Origin: Rotaria sordida
Taxonomy: Eukaryota; Rotifera; Eurotatoria; Philodinida; Philodinidae
Direction: 5' to 3'
Length of the DNA stretch: 64,000 nt
Assembly (NCBI GenBank): GCA_905250125.1
Contig: CAJNOL010000648.1
Location: 32,702 to 96,701 of the forward strand
The notes under the pieces were generated by a model. The model had not been told where the DNA came from and ran no database searches. It saw only the letters and a list, made by a program, of their open reading frames with translations. A program made the position numbers and the translations under genes. Below are positions 48,976 through 60,361 of the stretch, one piece after another (the first letter of the stretch is position 1; each line of letters begins with the position of its first letter).

Positions 48976-50008
48976 TACAAGAATACATTATTTTGAAATT
49001 ACTCCAACTGCGTAACGTTTTCAGTATTCTGCCCTTAACATCATCCTTTTTTGGTCATATTTCAAACCTTTTACCAAAATGATCAGCAAGTTGGAACTCG
49101 TCGTGGCGACTGGTTTTTCTTTTTCATAATAGTCTCTTCTTTTTTTTGAACATTCATCCGAATACTCAACTATTATACTTTTCATTATTGCATTGATAGT
49201 AATATAACATTACGGTTTGTTTATTGTGGGTGTCATCATAATGTACAACTGTGGACAGAGAACAAGAAGATGCCGCGTTTGCTTTCACCATCTGTGTCAA
49301 CTTACAATTGCTCATAGCGAAAAATATCGGAGGACAGATGCGGTCGCATCAAGTGAATCAAACACGCTAGCTAAAGAACTTGGGATCACTTCGTACAGAC
49401 ACTACTCACCGAATTACATTTTTTGGAAAAAAATCAAATCGAGAGGAAAACTATAGAGATGCCGAATACACATTATCAGTAACTTACCTTGAAAATCCCA
49501 GCTAGATTATTTTTCTAAAAGCTAAGAAGAGGGCGCTGCTATGCAGTCGATTGACAGAAGGCGTCGTCGTGGCAATGCACAAAGAGTATGGCGCATGTAG
49601 TGGATGTCGACCTTTCGCATGCGTATCTCAATACGTCTGAACATAAAATCTGCTTGATTTAAATTGATCATTTGTGCGTGGATTCAACTTATCGAATCAG
49701 CTCAAAGTCAAATTATATGTCAAAAAACTAAAAAACTTTTATTCGAAAATAGAAAAAAATATTATTTGCATAATAATTGAAAGTTCGAATCTTTGTGGAA
49801 TCTTTAATTAACACAATTTAATACCGGTTCTTGGTACTCGTAATGTTGATAAATTTACAAAGGCGTTTAGTTGATACTCGTCAATGAATAATGCATTTGG
49901 AATTCTAATTACTAATAACTTATATAAGAGATTTATTTAATGTCTTTCAATTTAAAAACTTCTCATCCATTAAAAATGTTTTATGATTTTATTGATAAAC
50001 TGATTGCG
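48976..50008. other. Non-coding stretch before the piggyBac
   Basis: No domain-bearing frame is seen. A short frame (49217-49456) is not recognised. Confidence 0.5.
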
Positions 50009-50012
50009 TTAA

Positions 50013-52167
50013 CACATTCGACCCGACTCAGTTTTTGTAAAATTTTTTTCAGATTGTTCATTTTCGTGAACAATTATCTTCTAATAAATGCACTTAATGA
50101 CCTTTTGGCTATATTCTACTGGTTATTTGTCGTTCTCTTGTTTATACTACTAAACAATGAGTCATTTTTTACTGACCAAGTGACTAATGGCTTAAGTTAG
50201 TTTTTCGTTCTTTTGTATATTGTACGAAGCATGTGTGAGAAAAAGAAAGAAATTTCCAGTATTTTCTCCCTTATTCTCTTATCTATATCGTTTTGCATAT
50301 AAATACAACCGAATTTTTGGAGCACTTCACATGTCGTTCGAAGAAATCGATACAGAAAGTAGTGCTAGTTCATTCAGTGAAGTGAGTTCACTGAATGATG
50401 AGTTTGATACAACACACCTTGATTTTGACAATTCTGACGAAGAAATTACTGACGAAGACAATAACGATAATATGAATTTATATGCCTGGAATGAAATAGA
50501 ACCAGAATCTGATGCAGAATTCTTGGAAGATCATGGGCTTATCGGGGATGTAACTTCTACTTCAGAAGATAACACAATTAATCCTATCGACTGCTATCGA
50601 CATTTCATTACGGACGAAATTATTGACCTTATGGTTCGTGAAACTAATCGATACGCACAGCAATACTTGCAAAGTCATGTGATCAGTAGACGATCAATGT
50701 TTCAACGATGGAAACCAACCACTAATACAGAGATGTTCAAATTCTTTGGAATAATTATTGAAATGGGATTAGTACAAATGCCGAAGCTGAAGTATTATTG
50801 GAGCTCTAGTCCATTATATGGATCAAAGATCATTCAAAATACCATGTCAAGAGAAAGATTTGAATCACTCCTAAAATTTTGGCATTTTTCGAATAACAAT
50901 GACAAGAATTCGAACCAAGATAGACTGTTCAAGTTGAAGCCACTCTTAGATTTACTAAAAGAAAGATTTTCATCAGTATATATGCCTGGCTCAATTATCA
51001 GTATAGATGAAAGTATGATACCATGGCGTGGCCGACTTTTATTCAAACAATACATACCTGGAAAAGCACACAAGTACGGTGTAAAGATGTACAAATTAGC
51101 AGCGACCAATGGTTATGTTTGGAATTATGTAATTTATACCGGTGAGCAAGATTCAACGGCAGGTGTCGGACATGCTCAAACAGTAGTAATGAAACTATTA
51201 GATGGTCTTGATGGATGTTATCGAACCGTCGTAGCTGATAATTTCTTTACCAGTATTTCCCTGGCGGAATGTTTGTTGGAACATGATACATATCTCATTG
51301 AAACATTACGAACGAATCGTGTTGGATCAGGAGGTAGAGTTCTTGAAGAAAATCTTAGTCGTGGAGAAGTTTGTGGACTTCAGAACAAAGATGGAATTAA
51401 ATTAATTAGGTGGCGAGACAAGAACGATGTCTTGATGATATCTACAAGACCGTCACATTCAGCAACTGTAGTAGATAGTGGAAAATTAAATTTTCAAAAT
51501 GAGTCGATCATGAAGCCCCAAGTCGTATTAGATTATAATAAAGGAAGACAAGGCACTGATTTATCTGACCAGTTATCAACATATTACACGTCTCTCAGGA
51601 AATCAGTAAAATGGTACCGAAAGGTAGCATTTGAATTAGTTTTTGGGACGGCACTAGTAAATAGCTATTTGATATACAAGGAGAACTACATCGAAAGCAA
51701 AGTGACCATCTTGCAATTCCGTGAAAATCTTGTCCAATCTTTACTGCTTGGCACGCCGATCGAGAAGCTGAAACATGGCTCCAGGCAACAACCAGCAAGG
51801 TATTCGAAACGCAAATTCGCTGATCACAAGCTCGAAGAAAAGGAAGGATCTACGCGCAATGTTGGTAGACGGTGTACTGGCTGCTATGCGAAGGAAAGGG
51901 CAGAACAGTCAAGACAAGCGAGCAATGCAGCAGCAAAGAAAGTCAAAACATTCTGTTCTGACTGTGATAAATTTTTTTGTCTCGAGTGTTTTAATGATAA
52001 GCATTATGCTATCGAATAAAGAATTCAAACAAAGTACTGAAGACAGAAGATATGACAGCTTACGTCTAATCTCCTGCTTAAAAAAAAGCAAAAGAAAGTG
52101 CTTTTCTATACGATTTTTCGTTAAATTATAGCGTCGCCCACCGGTGGGCGACGTCGGGTCGAATGTG
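50013..52167 (+). mobile_element. Complete piggyBac transposon, 2155 bp
   Basis: Flanked by TTAA on both sides (50009-50012, 52168-52171), with perfect 15-bp terminal inverted repeats CACATTCGACCCGAC (50013-50027; complement 52153-52167). A perfect 22-bp GC-rich palindrome lies just inside the right end (52132-52153); the left end lacks it. The element carries one intact transposase gene, so it may be autonomous and recently inserted. Confidence 0.95.
50331..52019 (+). CDS. piggyBac transposase
   Basis: 562 aa from the ATG at 50331; the frame is open further upstream to 50220, but MSFEEID matches the usual acidic start. After an Asp/Glu/Ser-rich N-terminus comes the DDE/D domain. Catalytic aspartates are in ISIDES (51006-51008), VADNFFTS (51237-51239) and in the RQGTDLSDQ region (51558-51560). 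The C-terminus has a cysteine-rich zinc-binding domain (CTGCYA ... CSDCDKFFCLECF) that binds the transposon ends. Cuts and pastes at TTAA in the nucleus. No internal stop or frameshift is present, and length is normal for the family. Confidence 0.95.
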   Translation: MSFEEIDTESSASSFSEVSSLNDEFDTTHLDFDNSDEEITDEDNNDNMNLYAWNEIEPESDAEFLEDHGLIGDVTSTSEDNTINPIDCYRHFITDEIIDLMVRETNRYAQQYLQSHVISRRSMFQRWKPTTNTEMFKFFGIIIEMGLVQMPKLKYYWSSSPLYGSKIIQNTMSRERFESLLKFWHFSNNNDKNSNQDRLFKLKPLLDLLKERFSSVYMPGSIISIDESMIPWRGRLLFKQYIPGKAHKYGVKMYKLAATNGYVWNYVIYTGEQDSTAGVGHAQTVVMKLLDGLDGCYRTVVADNFFTSISLAECLLEHDTYLIETLRTNRVGSGGRVLEENLSRGEVCGLQNKDGIKLIRWRDKNDVLMISTRPSHSATVVDSGKLNFQNESIMKPQVVLDYNKGRQGTDLSDQLSTYYTSLRKSVKWYRKVAFELVFGTALVNSYLIYKENYIESKVTILQFRENLVQSLLLGTPIEKLKHGSRQQPARYSKRKFADHKLEEKEGSTRNVGRRCTGCYAKERAEQSRQASNAAAKKVKTFCSDCDKFFCLECFNDKHYAIE

Positions 52168-52171
52168 TTAA

Positions 52172-52755
52172 AGAGAATTGCAGCCAAAATGCTTGAATTC
52201 TAGCGGAGATATAACAGGTGCATTATTTTCTTCAAGTGTTTGAATAGCTTAAAATGTCATAACATACCAGAAAGTACCTAATGTGTTTTTTAATAATCCA
52301 TATGAATACATTTTTTCTATTGATGGTATAAACAGAGATATTCTTTTTTGATAAAATGATATCTTTCTCAGTAAACGGAATTCGAGACTCGAAAAAATTT
52401 ATCCCGTAGGACTCTTGTAACAAGCCATTTTTAGTAGTTTTAAAAACATTAAAATTTGTGTCTTAAACTACGTCCTAAATGCTATTCTGAATATGCATTT
52501 CAAAATATATACTTTGCTCTATCTATAAGTGAAAAAGTTAAGCTTCCAGCATTTTCCGTTCGAACACAACAGAGCTTGATATTTGTACAGATATTTATGC
52601 ATCATAATTTAGTATCAAAAAACGTATTTTCTAATTGCGCTGATGAAAGAATTCGAATATGTTGGTCTTTTCGAGAAAATAAAATGTCCAGAATCTATAC
52701 CTCATATTACCTTGTCACTTCTATTCATTGTTTAGTACAAAATTCTTGAATATTT
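52172..52755. other. Non-coding stretch after piggyBac
   Basis: AT-rich, no recognised gene. Short open frames have no family resemblance. Confidence 0.45.
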
Positions 52756-52761
52756 TTTCAA

Positions 52762-54024
52762 CAAAGAGCATGTTTCGATAAGAACATTCTTTTTGTTCAT
52801 GCTTTTTTCGATTTTTTCCAATTGGAGAAGTATTGTAAGGTTGTTAGGAGTTTTTTCCATCACTTATTTTCACGCTATTTCAATATGACCTTATAGATTC
52901 CTGGAGTATTTCCTTGGAGTTTTAAAAAACTTTTTTAAAATCGCTGCAAAACTATATATACTAGACGTGATTTTTCATAGTGATCGCGAATATCGTATTT
53001 AAAGTCTAAAACGATCAGGTTTTAATAGAGAATAATACATACCACTAATAAATTGATCATTCAGTAGTTTTTCCTCGCATAACTCGTTTTTTATGTAGAA
53101 AATATACCTAAACATTAGGTTTATTTTCTAAAATATAAAATATTTGAACAAGGGTATCATATATACAACTCGACGCACTTTTTCATGTACTATCCGAATA
53201 TCAATTTAAACTAGCAAAAAAAAATGTTCATCAGGTTTCAAGACACCTTCTGAAAAATCGACCTCAGAACCTTAGAGAATTAAGACTTTTCAGCAACTCT
53301 ATTATGTTCGACATATCTTAAAACTTCTAGCCTTACGTCGATCTTGTCAATTGACATTCACAATGTTCTAATAGATTGACCAGAAAGCCAACTTTTATCT
53401 TAGATTGAAGCAGCTAGTATTTTGCATGATAGAGTCAGATAAAAGCTGTGACATATGGTGAACACAATGGCATTGCCAAAAAGCCTAGATTCTCTAAGAT
53501 TCCAAGACTGGTTTTGTATAGAGCCTCTGCAAATCAGATATACATCAATTTTTTGTGCTGGTTTGAATTGCTATTCGGATAGAATATGAAAGAACTGCGT
53601 CTAGCTTCCTGTACGGCTTTTTGACACGAAGACATTTTCCAGTACTAAAAGTTGCTTGGATTTGGTATAAAAATAATTCTGCTAACATCTTTTTATGGTT
53701 TTTATATAAGAAAGCGTGGTACAGCAAAAATTACTCTATGATCAATTTATCAGTAATATGCACTTTTTGCTATGAAAACTCAAGTTTTTTTCGATTTTAA
53801 ACACCATATTCGTTATCATCGTGAAAAATGGTGTCTAGTGTACAAAGTTTTGAAGAATTTGGAAATCCTGAGAGGTACCACAGGAACCAATAAGGTCATA
53901 TCGAAATAGCACGAAACTAAATAGTGAAAAATACTTTTAACAACCCTCTCATATGTTTTCAATCGAAAAAAGTCGAAAACAGCATGGACAAAAAACTATT
54001 CATATCGGAACATGTATTTCTAAT
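52762..54024. mobile_element. Fold-back element, degraded
   Basis: Inverted matches extend inward from both ends: GAGCATGTTTCGATAAGAAC against the reverse of TATCGGAACATG near 54005; TTTCAATATGACCTTATAG (52880) against AAGGTCATATCGAAATAG (53893); TAAATTGATCATTCAGTAG (53047) against CTATGATCAATTTATCAGTA (53738). Total about 1.26 kb with no transposase. The arms differ by many substitutions and indels, so it is old. Confidence 0.65.
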
Positions 54025-54424
54025 GAGCAGAATGAAGATTAGAAACAACATGTTAACCAACTGAAGAGCAAAAAAAACGTCATGTGTTTCCAGTATTCAA
54101 AATTTATTTTCTTCAATAATACACTGCCTGTTTGAAATTACAAGTCTGTTTGTTTAATGAAAAGGTATTGAAAGATATATTTCTAATGTCTAATTGAGAT
54201 ATCTTTCAAAATTACGCTCATATCTCTACAATTTCTATTAAATCTTTTGTGATAAGAATTCTTCAATTAAATAGCCATTTGTTTATACTCATTTAATACA
54301 ATTTCTTGTTCGGTTGATTTTGTGTTTAAGAACTTTTTTATTATTATATTAAAAGAGATTATTTTATTTATTTTGATTAAAAATATTGGTTATCTAAAAT
54401 TTTAGTTGAAAGTAAAAACGTCAG

Positions 54425-54480
54425 AGGATGGGTTGTGGCTGTGTGAGTATGAAGAGTAGAGCAACACCCATACCTATACC
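54425..54480. repeat. Telomere-like palindrome M (decayed)
   Basis: GGATGGGTTGTGGCTGTGTG, core AGTATGAAGAGTAGAGCA, then ACACCCATACCTATACC. Shares the GAAGAG core word with copies C, E2 and P. Confidence 0.6.
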
Positions 54481-54797
54481 GCAGGGAAGTTCACAGAGAG
54501 AAGACTGAAGAAATCGATCCGTCCTCTCTCAAGAAAAAGTTGGACTATCGATTTACGATGTTTGTGTTTGTACCGACATTTATGTCAAATAATCAATGTG
54601 AACTGTGAGTTGATGCTGACACTTCGTTTGTTATAATTAATGTCAAATATAGGTATGATGCATATAATTGCAAGTATTCTCTTCCACTTTATGACTCACA
54701 TATAATAGTATCAACGTAATATTTTTTTAGTAGACATTTATCAAAAATCATGAGTAAAAAACAGAACGATATTGATACCTATTTCGTATCGAATAAG

Positions 54798-54834
54798 AGG
54801 GTGGATGAACAATAAACAATCACATCCACATCCT
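54798..54834. repeat. Telomere-like palindrome N (minimal)
   Basis: AGGGTGGAT, spacer of about 15 bases, CACATCCACATCCT. The shortest member, about 320 bases from M. Confidence 0.5.
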
Positions 54835-55247
54835 CAAGTCTTCAATGTTAGAAGACCAAAAAAAAAATATCAGTTTATAAATTCGAAATGTAAAACGCAT
54901 GATTAAAAGAAAAACTACGATTCACTCCGAAAACCTGGAGAAACAAAATATATCATATTGGATATGTTTGAATTCAAAACAAGATCAAAATAATGAAATT
55001 TTAAGATTTAAAAATAATATTTCGATGCTTCCTTTAAAAGACTTATAGACATATACGACCATCAATCTTATTAAAAATTCATGTTTGCTTGGACAAACGT
55101 TGCATGAAATCCAATCTTTTTTTCGTTCTCTCACTTCACATTAGAAATTTTTATGGTGATTCATCTTGTTTCGATCCATATTGACACAAGAAGGTGAAGT
55201 TAAACTGCCTTCTTTTCGTTCTCATTTGTTACTATTTTCATTAGTCA

Positions 55248-55274
55248 ACACACGCACACGCACACACACACACA
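55248..55274. repeat. CA/CG dinucleotide run
   Basis: CACACGCACACG followed by (CA)n, in the presumed 5' UTR of the NHL gene, about 25 bases before its ATG. Confidence 0.8.
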
Positions 55275-55297
55275 ATCATCAGAGGTGTATTTAGCAC

Positions 55298-57519
55298 ATG
55301 GCAACGACAGCAACTGATAGAAATCTATGTGATACATGTGGTAAAGCAAAAGGAATTTCTAAATGTGAAGGATGTGCAAAAATTTTCTGTTACAATCATT
55401 TTGGAGATCATCGTCAAGAATTAAATAAACAATTAGATGAAGTTGAAGTTATTCGTGACCTCTATCGACAAACACTTACTGAACAAACAGCAGATTCACA
55501 AAGAGATAAATTGGTACAACAAATTAATAACTGGGAAAGTGATTCGATAAAAAAAATTCAAGAAACAGCAGAAGAAGCTAGACAAATATTATTTAGGCAT
55601 ACAAATGAACATATTAAACAAATAGAAGTTAAATTAAATAAGTTAACTGATCAATTAAGACAAAGTCGTCAAGAAAATGATTTTGTTGAAACAGATCTAC
55701 ATCAATGGAAAGAACAAGTTGCACAATTAAATAGAGAACTTACAAATCCATCAAGTATTATACTTCGACAAGATTTAGAACCATTTATCACTAAAATTTA
55801 TGTTGATATATCAACCAGTAAGTATATTTGCTATATTGAAAACGATGGAACCATAGCGAAATATTCTCATTTTAAGATTATGTTTGAGCAATAGTTGTAT
55901 CTTATGGATTCAAACTCTGAGTAGTACTTAATCGTTACAGAAAATTATATCGAAAGAAATACAAAACTGAAAGAGAATTCTTCTGCAAAAACGTAGTTCA
56001 AACCAGTCTTAGTTATAAAAACTATAATAGATAAGAGTAAAAGGATGAAAAGATCTTACTAAACAAAGTAATTCCCATGCGTCAAACTCTTGAAAACGAA
56101 CAAGTCATAGCATAGCTTGATTATTTATAGAGCACATATACATGAATGTTTTCGTCCAGGTTTGTGTGGAGGTTGACAATAGTGGCGCCGGAAAATACTA
56201 AGAAAAAGACTACGTGAATAACAGAAAAGAAAATGACAACATTGAAAAATTCCAATATATGTAAAAATAGTACTAAAGGAAAATTTTTATGTCGAATGCT
56301 ACTACATTATATATTTGTATTGTAAAATTAAATCGATATTAATAAAAATCCGAGTGAAAGAAAAGTACACTTCTCGACAGGTTTAATCAAAACATCAGCA
56401 TCTATAAAAAGAAAAACATTTTTCGTAAGTCAAAGATCATTCATTTCTGTTGAATTTCTGCGAACAGAACTCATTGATTCTAAATAGAAAAAGATAGTTT
56501 TTTTACTTTAATAATTACATAGATATTGATCGGAAAAAAATCGATCAAAATTTATTATCACTAAAAATTTTCATTACATTGTAGTACCATTGGATTTTAC
56601 TAATATTGGGATCAATACAAGATGGATCCAACATGGTAATACAATAGCTGGAGGCAACGAAAAGGGTAATTTATTAAATCAACTCTGTTATTCATGGGAT
56701 ATATATGTTACTGATAATCAAACTGTCTATGTCGCTGACAGCTCGAATCATCGTATTGTGGAATGGAAATGTGATGCAACGAATGGTCAAATTATTGCAG
56801 GTGGACATGGACCAGGAAATCGAACTGATCAGTTGAATGATCCAAGAAGTGTGATTTTCGATAGAAAAACCGACTGTCTTATAATAGGCGATAATGGAAA
56901 TCGACGAGTTTTACGATGGCCTCGTCAAAATGGCACAAATGGACAAATAATCACTTCAAATATTGACTGTTCCCGCTTGACAATGGATAACGATGGATAT
57001 CTCTATGTTTCTGACAATACTAAACATGAAGTAAGACGATGGAAAATAGGTGAAACGGATGGAACATTAGTAGCAGGCGGTAATGGATTTGGTCATTATC
57101 TTAATCAACTCAATTGTCCCAATCACATATTCATTGATCATGAACATTCAGTATATGTGTCAGATAGCGACAATCATCGTGTAATGAAGTGGATGAAAGA
57201 TGCAAAAGAAGGCATTGTTGTTGCTGGTGGTCAAGGTAAAGGGACTGATCTGACACAACTATCATATCCTCGTGGAGTAATCGTCGATCATTTGGGCACT
57301 GTTTATGTGTCAGATTATGGCAATCATCGAGTAGTGCGTTGGTTCAAAGGAGCAATACAAGGTGGTATTGTGGTTGGTGGAAATGAAAAGGGAAACCAAT
57401 TGAATCAACTTAACCATCCTACAGGTTTGTCATTCGATCGACAAGGACATCTTTACGTTTCCGATTATCACAATTATCGAGTACAAAAATTCAATATTGA
57501 TTCCAATTCGAGTTCATAA
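55298..57519 (+). CDS. B-box-like / coiled-coil / NHL-repeat protein
   Basis: Exons 55298-55817 and 56585-57519 join in phase (ACC A|TA CCA) to 484 aa. The N-terminus has a B-box-like zinc motif (CDTCGKAKGISKCEGC ... CYNHFGDH), then a coiled coil (about residues 50-165). The second exon forms six NHL units, each ending in a D-x-x-N-H-R-V-x-x-W type motif (YVADSSNHRIVEW, YVSDSDNHRVMKW, YVSDYGNHRVVRW and others), which fold as a beta-propeller. This is the TRIM-NHL layout without a RING, so ligase activity is not expected. Role probably protein or RNA binding. Intron of 767 bases, long for this window; no insertion could be delimited in it. Confidence 0.88.
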
Positions 57520-58131
57520 TGATATAACGGAATGTTAATGAACTATTGCGTTTCTTGTCAATCTCTTTTTTTGCTACATATCTTTAGCTACTTTCAATGT
57601 ACTGGAAATGTCATATCAATGAAGTTGTGTAATTTGATTTGACTGAATGATGAAAATTTTTTTTCAATTTCTCATAAGAATAATAAATGGTACGTAGTAC
57701 TCTGTGACATCAATATTCAAATATAAGATTGTTTCTTTATATTTATTAATTAATCATCGAATACTTTATCTTGTACTACGTTTACGCACTACTGTGATGA
57801 TCGATAATAAAGACTCACTTGAAATGTAAACATGATTCAATAAAATATACCTACTTTTTCAAGATAGTTTTTTTTAGTGAAACTTGAGATACACCAAATT
57901 CAAGTTGTTCAGATTTCATAAAATCGAGTTTGTTTTGAAGTTCAGTAATTATTAATTGAATATTTATAAAATAATTGTTAAAAAAAGTACAGGTATCTAT
58001 CGAAATAGTACATTGTACAGATTAGAACATTGTTAATTATTAGAATGATCCAAACATTCATAAAAAATCGATTTTGATCAATAAAAAGAAACTGACTTTA
58101 TCGAAATTTTTATAAAATGAATCTTTCAAAT
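57520..58131. other. 3' flank of NHL gene
   Basis: Contains AATAAT/AATAAA-type signals (near 57680 and 57806) that could end the NHL transcript. Nothing else is seen. Confidence 0.4.
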
Positions 58132-58340
58132 AGGGTGTGGGTGTGGGTATGGGTGTGGATGTGGGTGTGGGTAGGTGTGGGTAGGTGTGGGTAGGTGTGG
58201 GTAGGTGTGGGTAGGTGTGGGTGAGTGTAGATGTGGGTGGGTGTAGGTGTGGGTGAGTGTAGGTGTAGATGAGTGTAGGTGTGGACAAGTGTGGGTGAGT
58301 GTGAATGTGGTTTTTCTATTAACTCCCACACCCGCACCCT
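58132..58340. repeat. Telomere-like palindrome O
   Basis: A G-rich arm of about 170 bases (TGTGGG, then six GTGTGGGTAG units, then mixed GTGAGTGTAG units), core TTTTTCTATTAA, then CTCCCACACCCGCACCCT. The internal higher-order array of GTGTGGGTAG shows the arm expanded by tandem duplication. Confidence 0.88.
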
Positions 58341-58514
58341 TGCCACAAACACACCCACCCACTCACAAACTATTTACTGTTTTATATGACCCTCCCTACA
58401 GTCGAAGGAAAAAGCTTGTTTCTGATTGGCCTATATTTCAACGAATAAAAGGAAGAACTAAAATTCCCACCTGAGATTCAGGTTCTTAGCCCACGATAAC
58501 CGGTAATCATATTA

Positions 58515-58690
58515 TTCGTCGAAAAATTTTTGTCGAAAGGCAGTTGGTCGAAAAATTACTGTCGAAAAATTTTCGTCGACACTACATTTCGTCGACGCGG
58601 CACTTCGTCGACAAGCATTTCGTCGACACGACACTTCGTCGACAAAGCACTTCATCAATAAACTCAGATAGATATCTGTTTTTCGTCGAA
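58515..58690. repeat. Array of GTCGA(C) sites
   Basis: GTCGAAA or GTCGAC occurs about eleven times at roughly 15-20 base spacing, with TTTCGTCGAC and ACTTCGTCGAC as the commonest forms. It resembles a cluster of protein-binding sites or a minisatellite. It lies between palindromes O and P. Confidence 0.6.
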
Positions 58691-58726
58691 AGTATTTTCT
58701 TGGCTATGGAGAGTACTCCAAATGTA

Positions 58727-59131
58727 AGGGTGAGGTGAGCGTGAGGGTGAGGGTAAGGACCATGTAGGCGTACTCCAAATGTGGGTGTGGGTGTGTGGGT
58801 GCGGGTGGGTGTGGGTGTGTGGGTGTGTGGGTGTGTGGGTGTGGGTGAGCACGAGGGTGTGGGTGTGGGTGTGGGGTGGGTGTGGGTGTGGGTGGGTGTG
58901 GGTGTGGGTGGGTGGGTGTGGGTGTGGGTGTGGCGGGGTGTGGGGTGTGGGTGTGGGTGTGTGGGTGTGGGTGTGTGGGTGTGGGTGTGTGGGGTGTGGG
59001 TGTGAGTGTGTGGGGTGTGGGTGTGGGTGTGGAATATGAGGTGTGAACTGGTGTGAGTTTAGGTGGATGTGCTGTGGGTGTGAGGTATGGGTGAAGAGTG
59101 GATATAAGCTCAAATCCACACCCATACACTC
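58727..59131. repeat. Telomere-like palindrome P, largest
   Basis: The G-rich arm begins AGGGTGAGG and includes about 250 bases of nearly pure TGTGGG/TGGG repeats (58779-59035). After decayed GT-rich sequence comes the core GGTGAAGAGTGGATATAAGC, then ATCCACACCCATACACTC. It has by far the longest telomere-type tract in the window and should form G-quadruplexes. Confidence 0.9.
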
Positions 59132-60361
59132 TACAGATGACAACCGCACCCACAGCAACACTCTTGTCCATCATAGGGCCTATGAAATACCTCTGTACTG
59201 CCTAAGACACCGAAACCGGTTTTGAGTTTGTCAGTGTGTATGGTACCTGCGGTAGTATATGTCAACAAAGTTTCATGACTAAAAATGTTGTTGAAAAATG
59301 GCGAAATATATAATGAATGGATGCTGCATTGACCATCGTCATTTTCCATCTGATGGTGCCTCTATCGTGATTTCAATATCCTAATGGGAGAACGATTTTA
59401 AAAGAAAAAAATTTTGGCGTTTGCACATCTCACCTGGGACTACACATGTGCAAAGTTTCATTGAAATTCGTAACATCAGATTAGCACGATTGATCATCCC
59501 TGTCGTACAGTGCCTCCTAGAAAACATTGTGGGTGTTAGACATATTAGGAAATAGTTCTTTCAAGCTTGAGTCTATTTCGAAACGCAAGGCAGGTTGTTA
59601 GGAGTTTCTGTTCTCACTAGAGACAGTTAAGTATCGAACGAAAGTACAGTGAAACATTCGATTTTTCCGATTATAACTGTGCCTAGTCTGTCGAACTAAG
59701 AGAATCAGAATAGAATCAGTTTTTTACTCAAGCAGGATAATCGATATCGAGTCTATATAGTTTCCGACTCTTTGCTAAACTAGTTTTAGCCTAAAAGTAA
59801 TAGTCTTGGAGACACAAGACGCACTTTCAATTGATCTTTTCTCACTATACATGTGCAACGAAGTCTACCCTTGCTAAGCTTTAAATCTACCAAAGAAATA
59901 TATATCGAATAGGACAGAAGGAAAATTTTTTCCGTTGTAGCATGATGAAAAATTATTATGCTTTGTTACGTCGTCGTTTTTTATCTCATGAAAGTCAGCA
60001 TCCGTTAGGAAATTGCTCTTTAGAAAAGAATAGTTAGTTCAATTTAGCGTTATCGTTACTAATAAAAAAAAGTGATTTCATCTTACCAACCACCTAACAT
60101 TTTTCTATTGTGCTTGCACGATAGTGGCGAAAATCGTTGAGCTATCCATATGAGATTACATTCTACCGATTTTACGAAAAGACATGGAAGGTTTACATAA
60201 ATAAATTATGAGAAGAATTGTTCGATATTTCTTTATACATCTTGTACAGATAATATCTGCAACCAGTCATGTGATTATCTGCACAAAACAAAGTTCTTAA
60301 GGCTAAACTGACTTTTTGTTATCTATTCTGATGAATGTGCAGATTTTACTTTTATCACTTA
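59132..60361. other. Non-coding stretch
   Basis: No gene or clear repeat was recognised. Confidence 0.45.

Noticed and set aside
49940-50200. Open frame crossing the left piggyBac end as a gene
   Set aside because: It spans the TTAA junction by chance; no domain, and the transposase has its own start downstream.
58779-59039. Long open frames of Gly-Cys-Val-Trp or Thr-Pro-His repeats across the telomere-like blocks
   Set aside because: They are translations of a 6-base repeat lacking stops in several frames, not genes.
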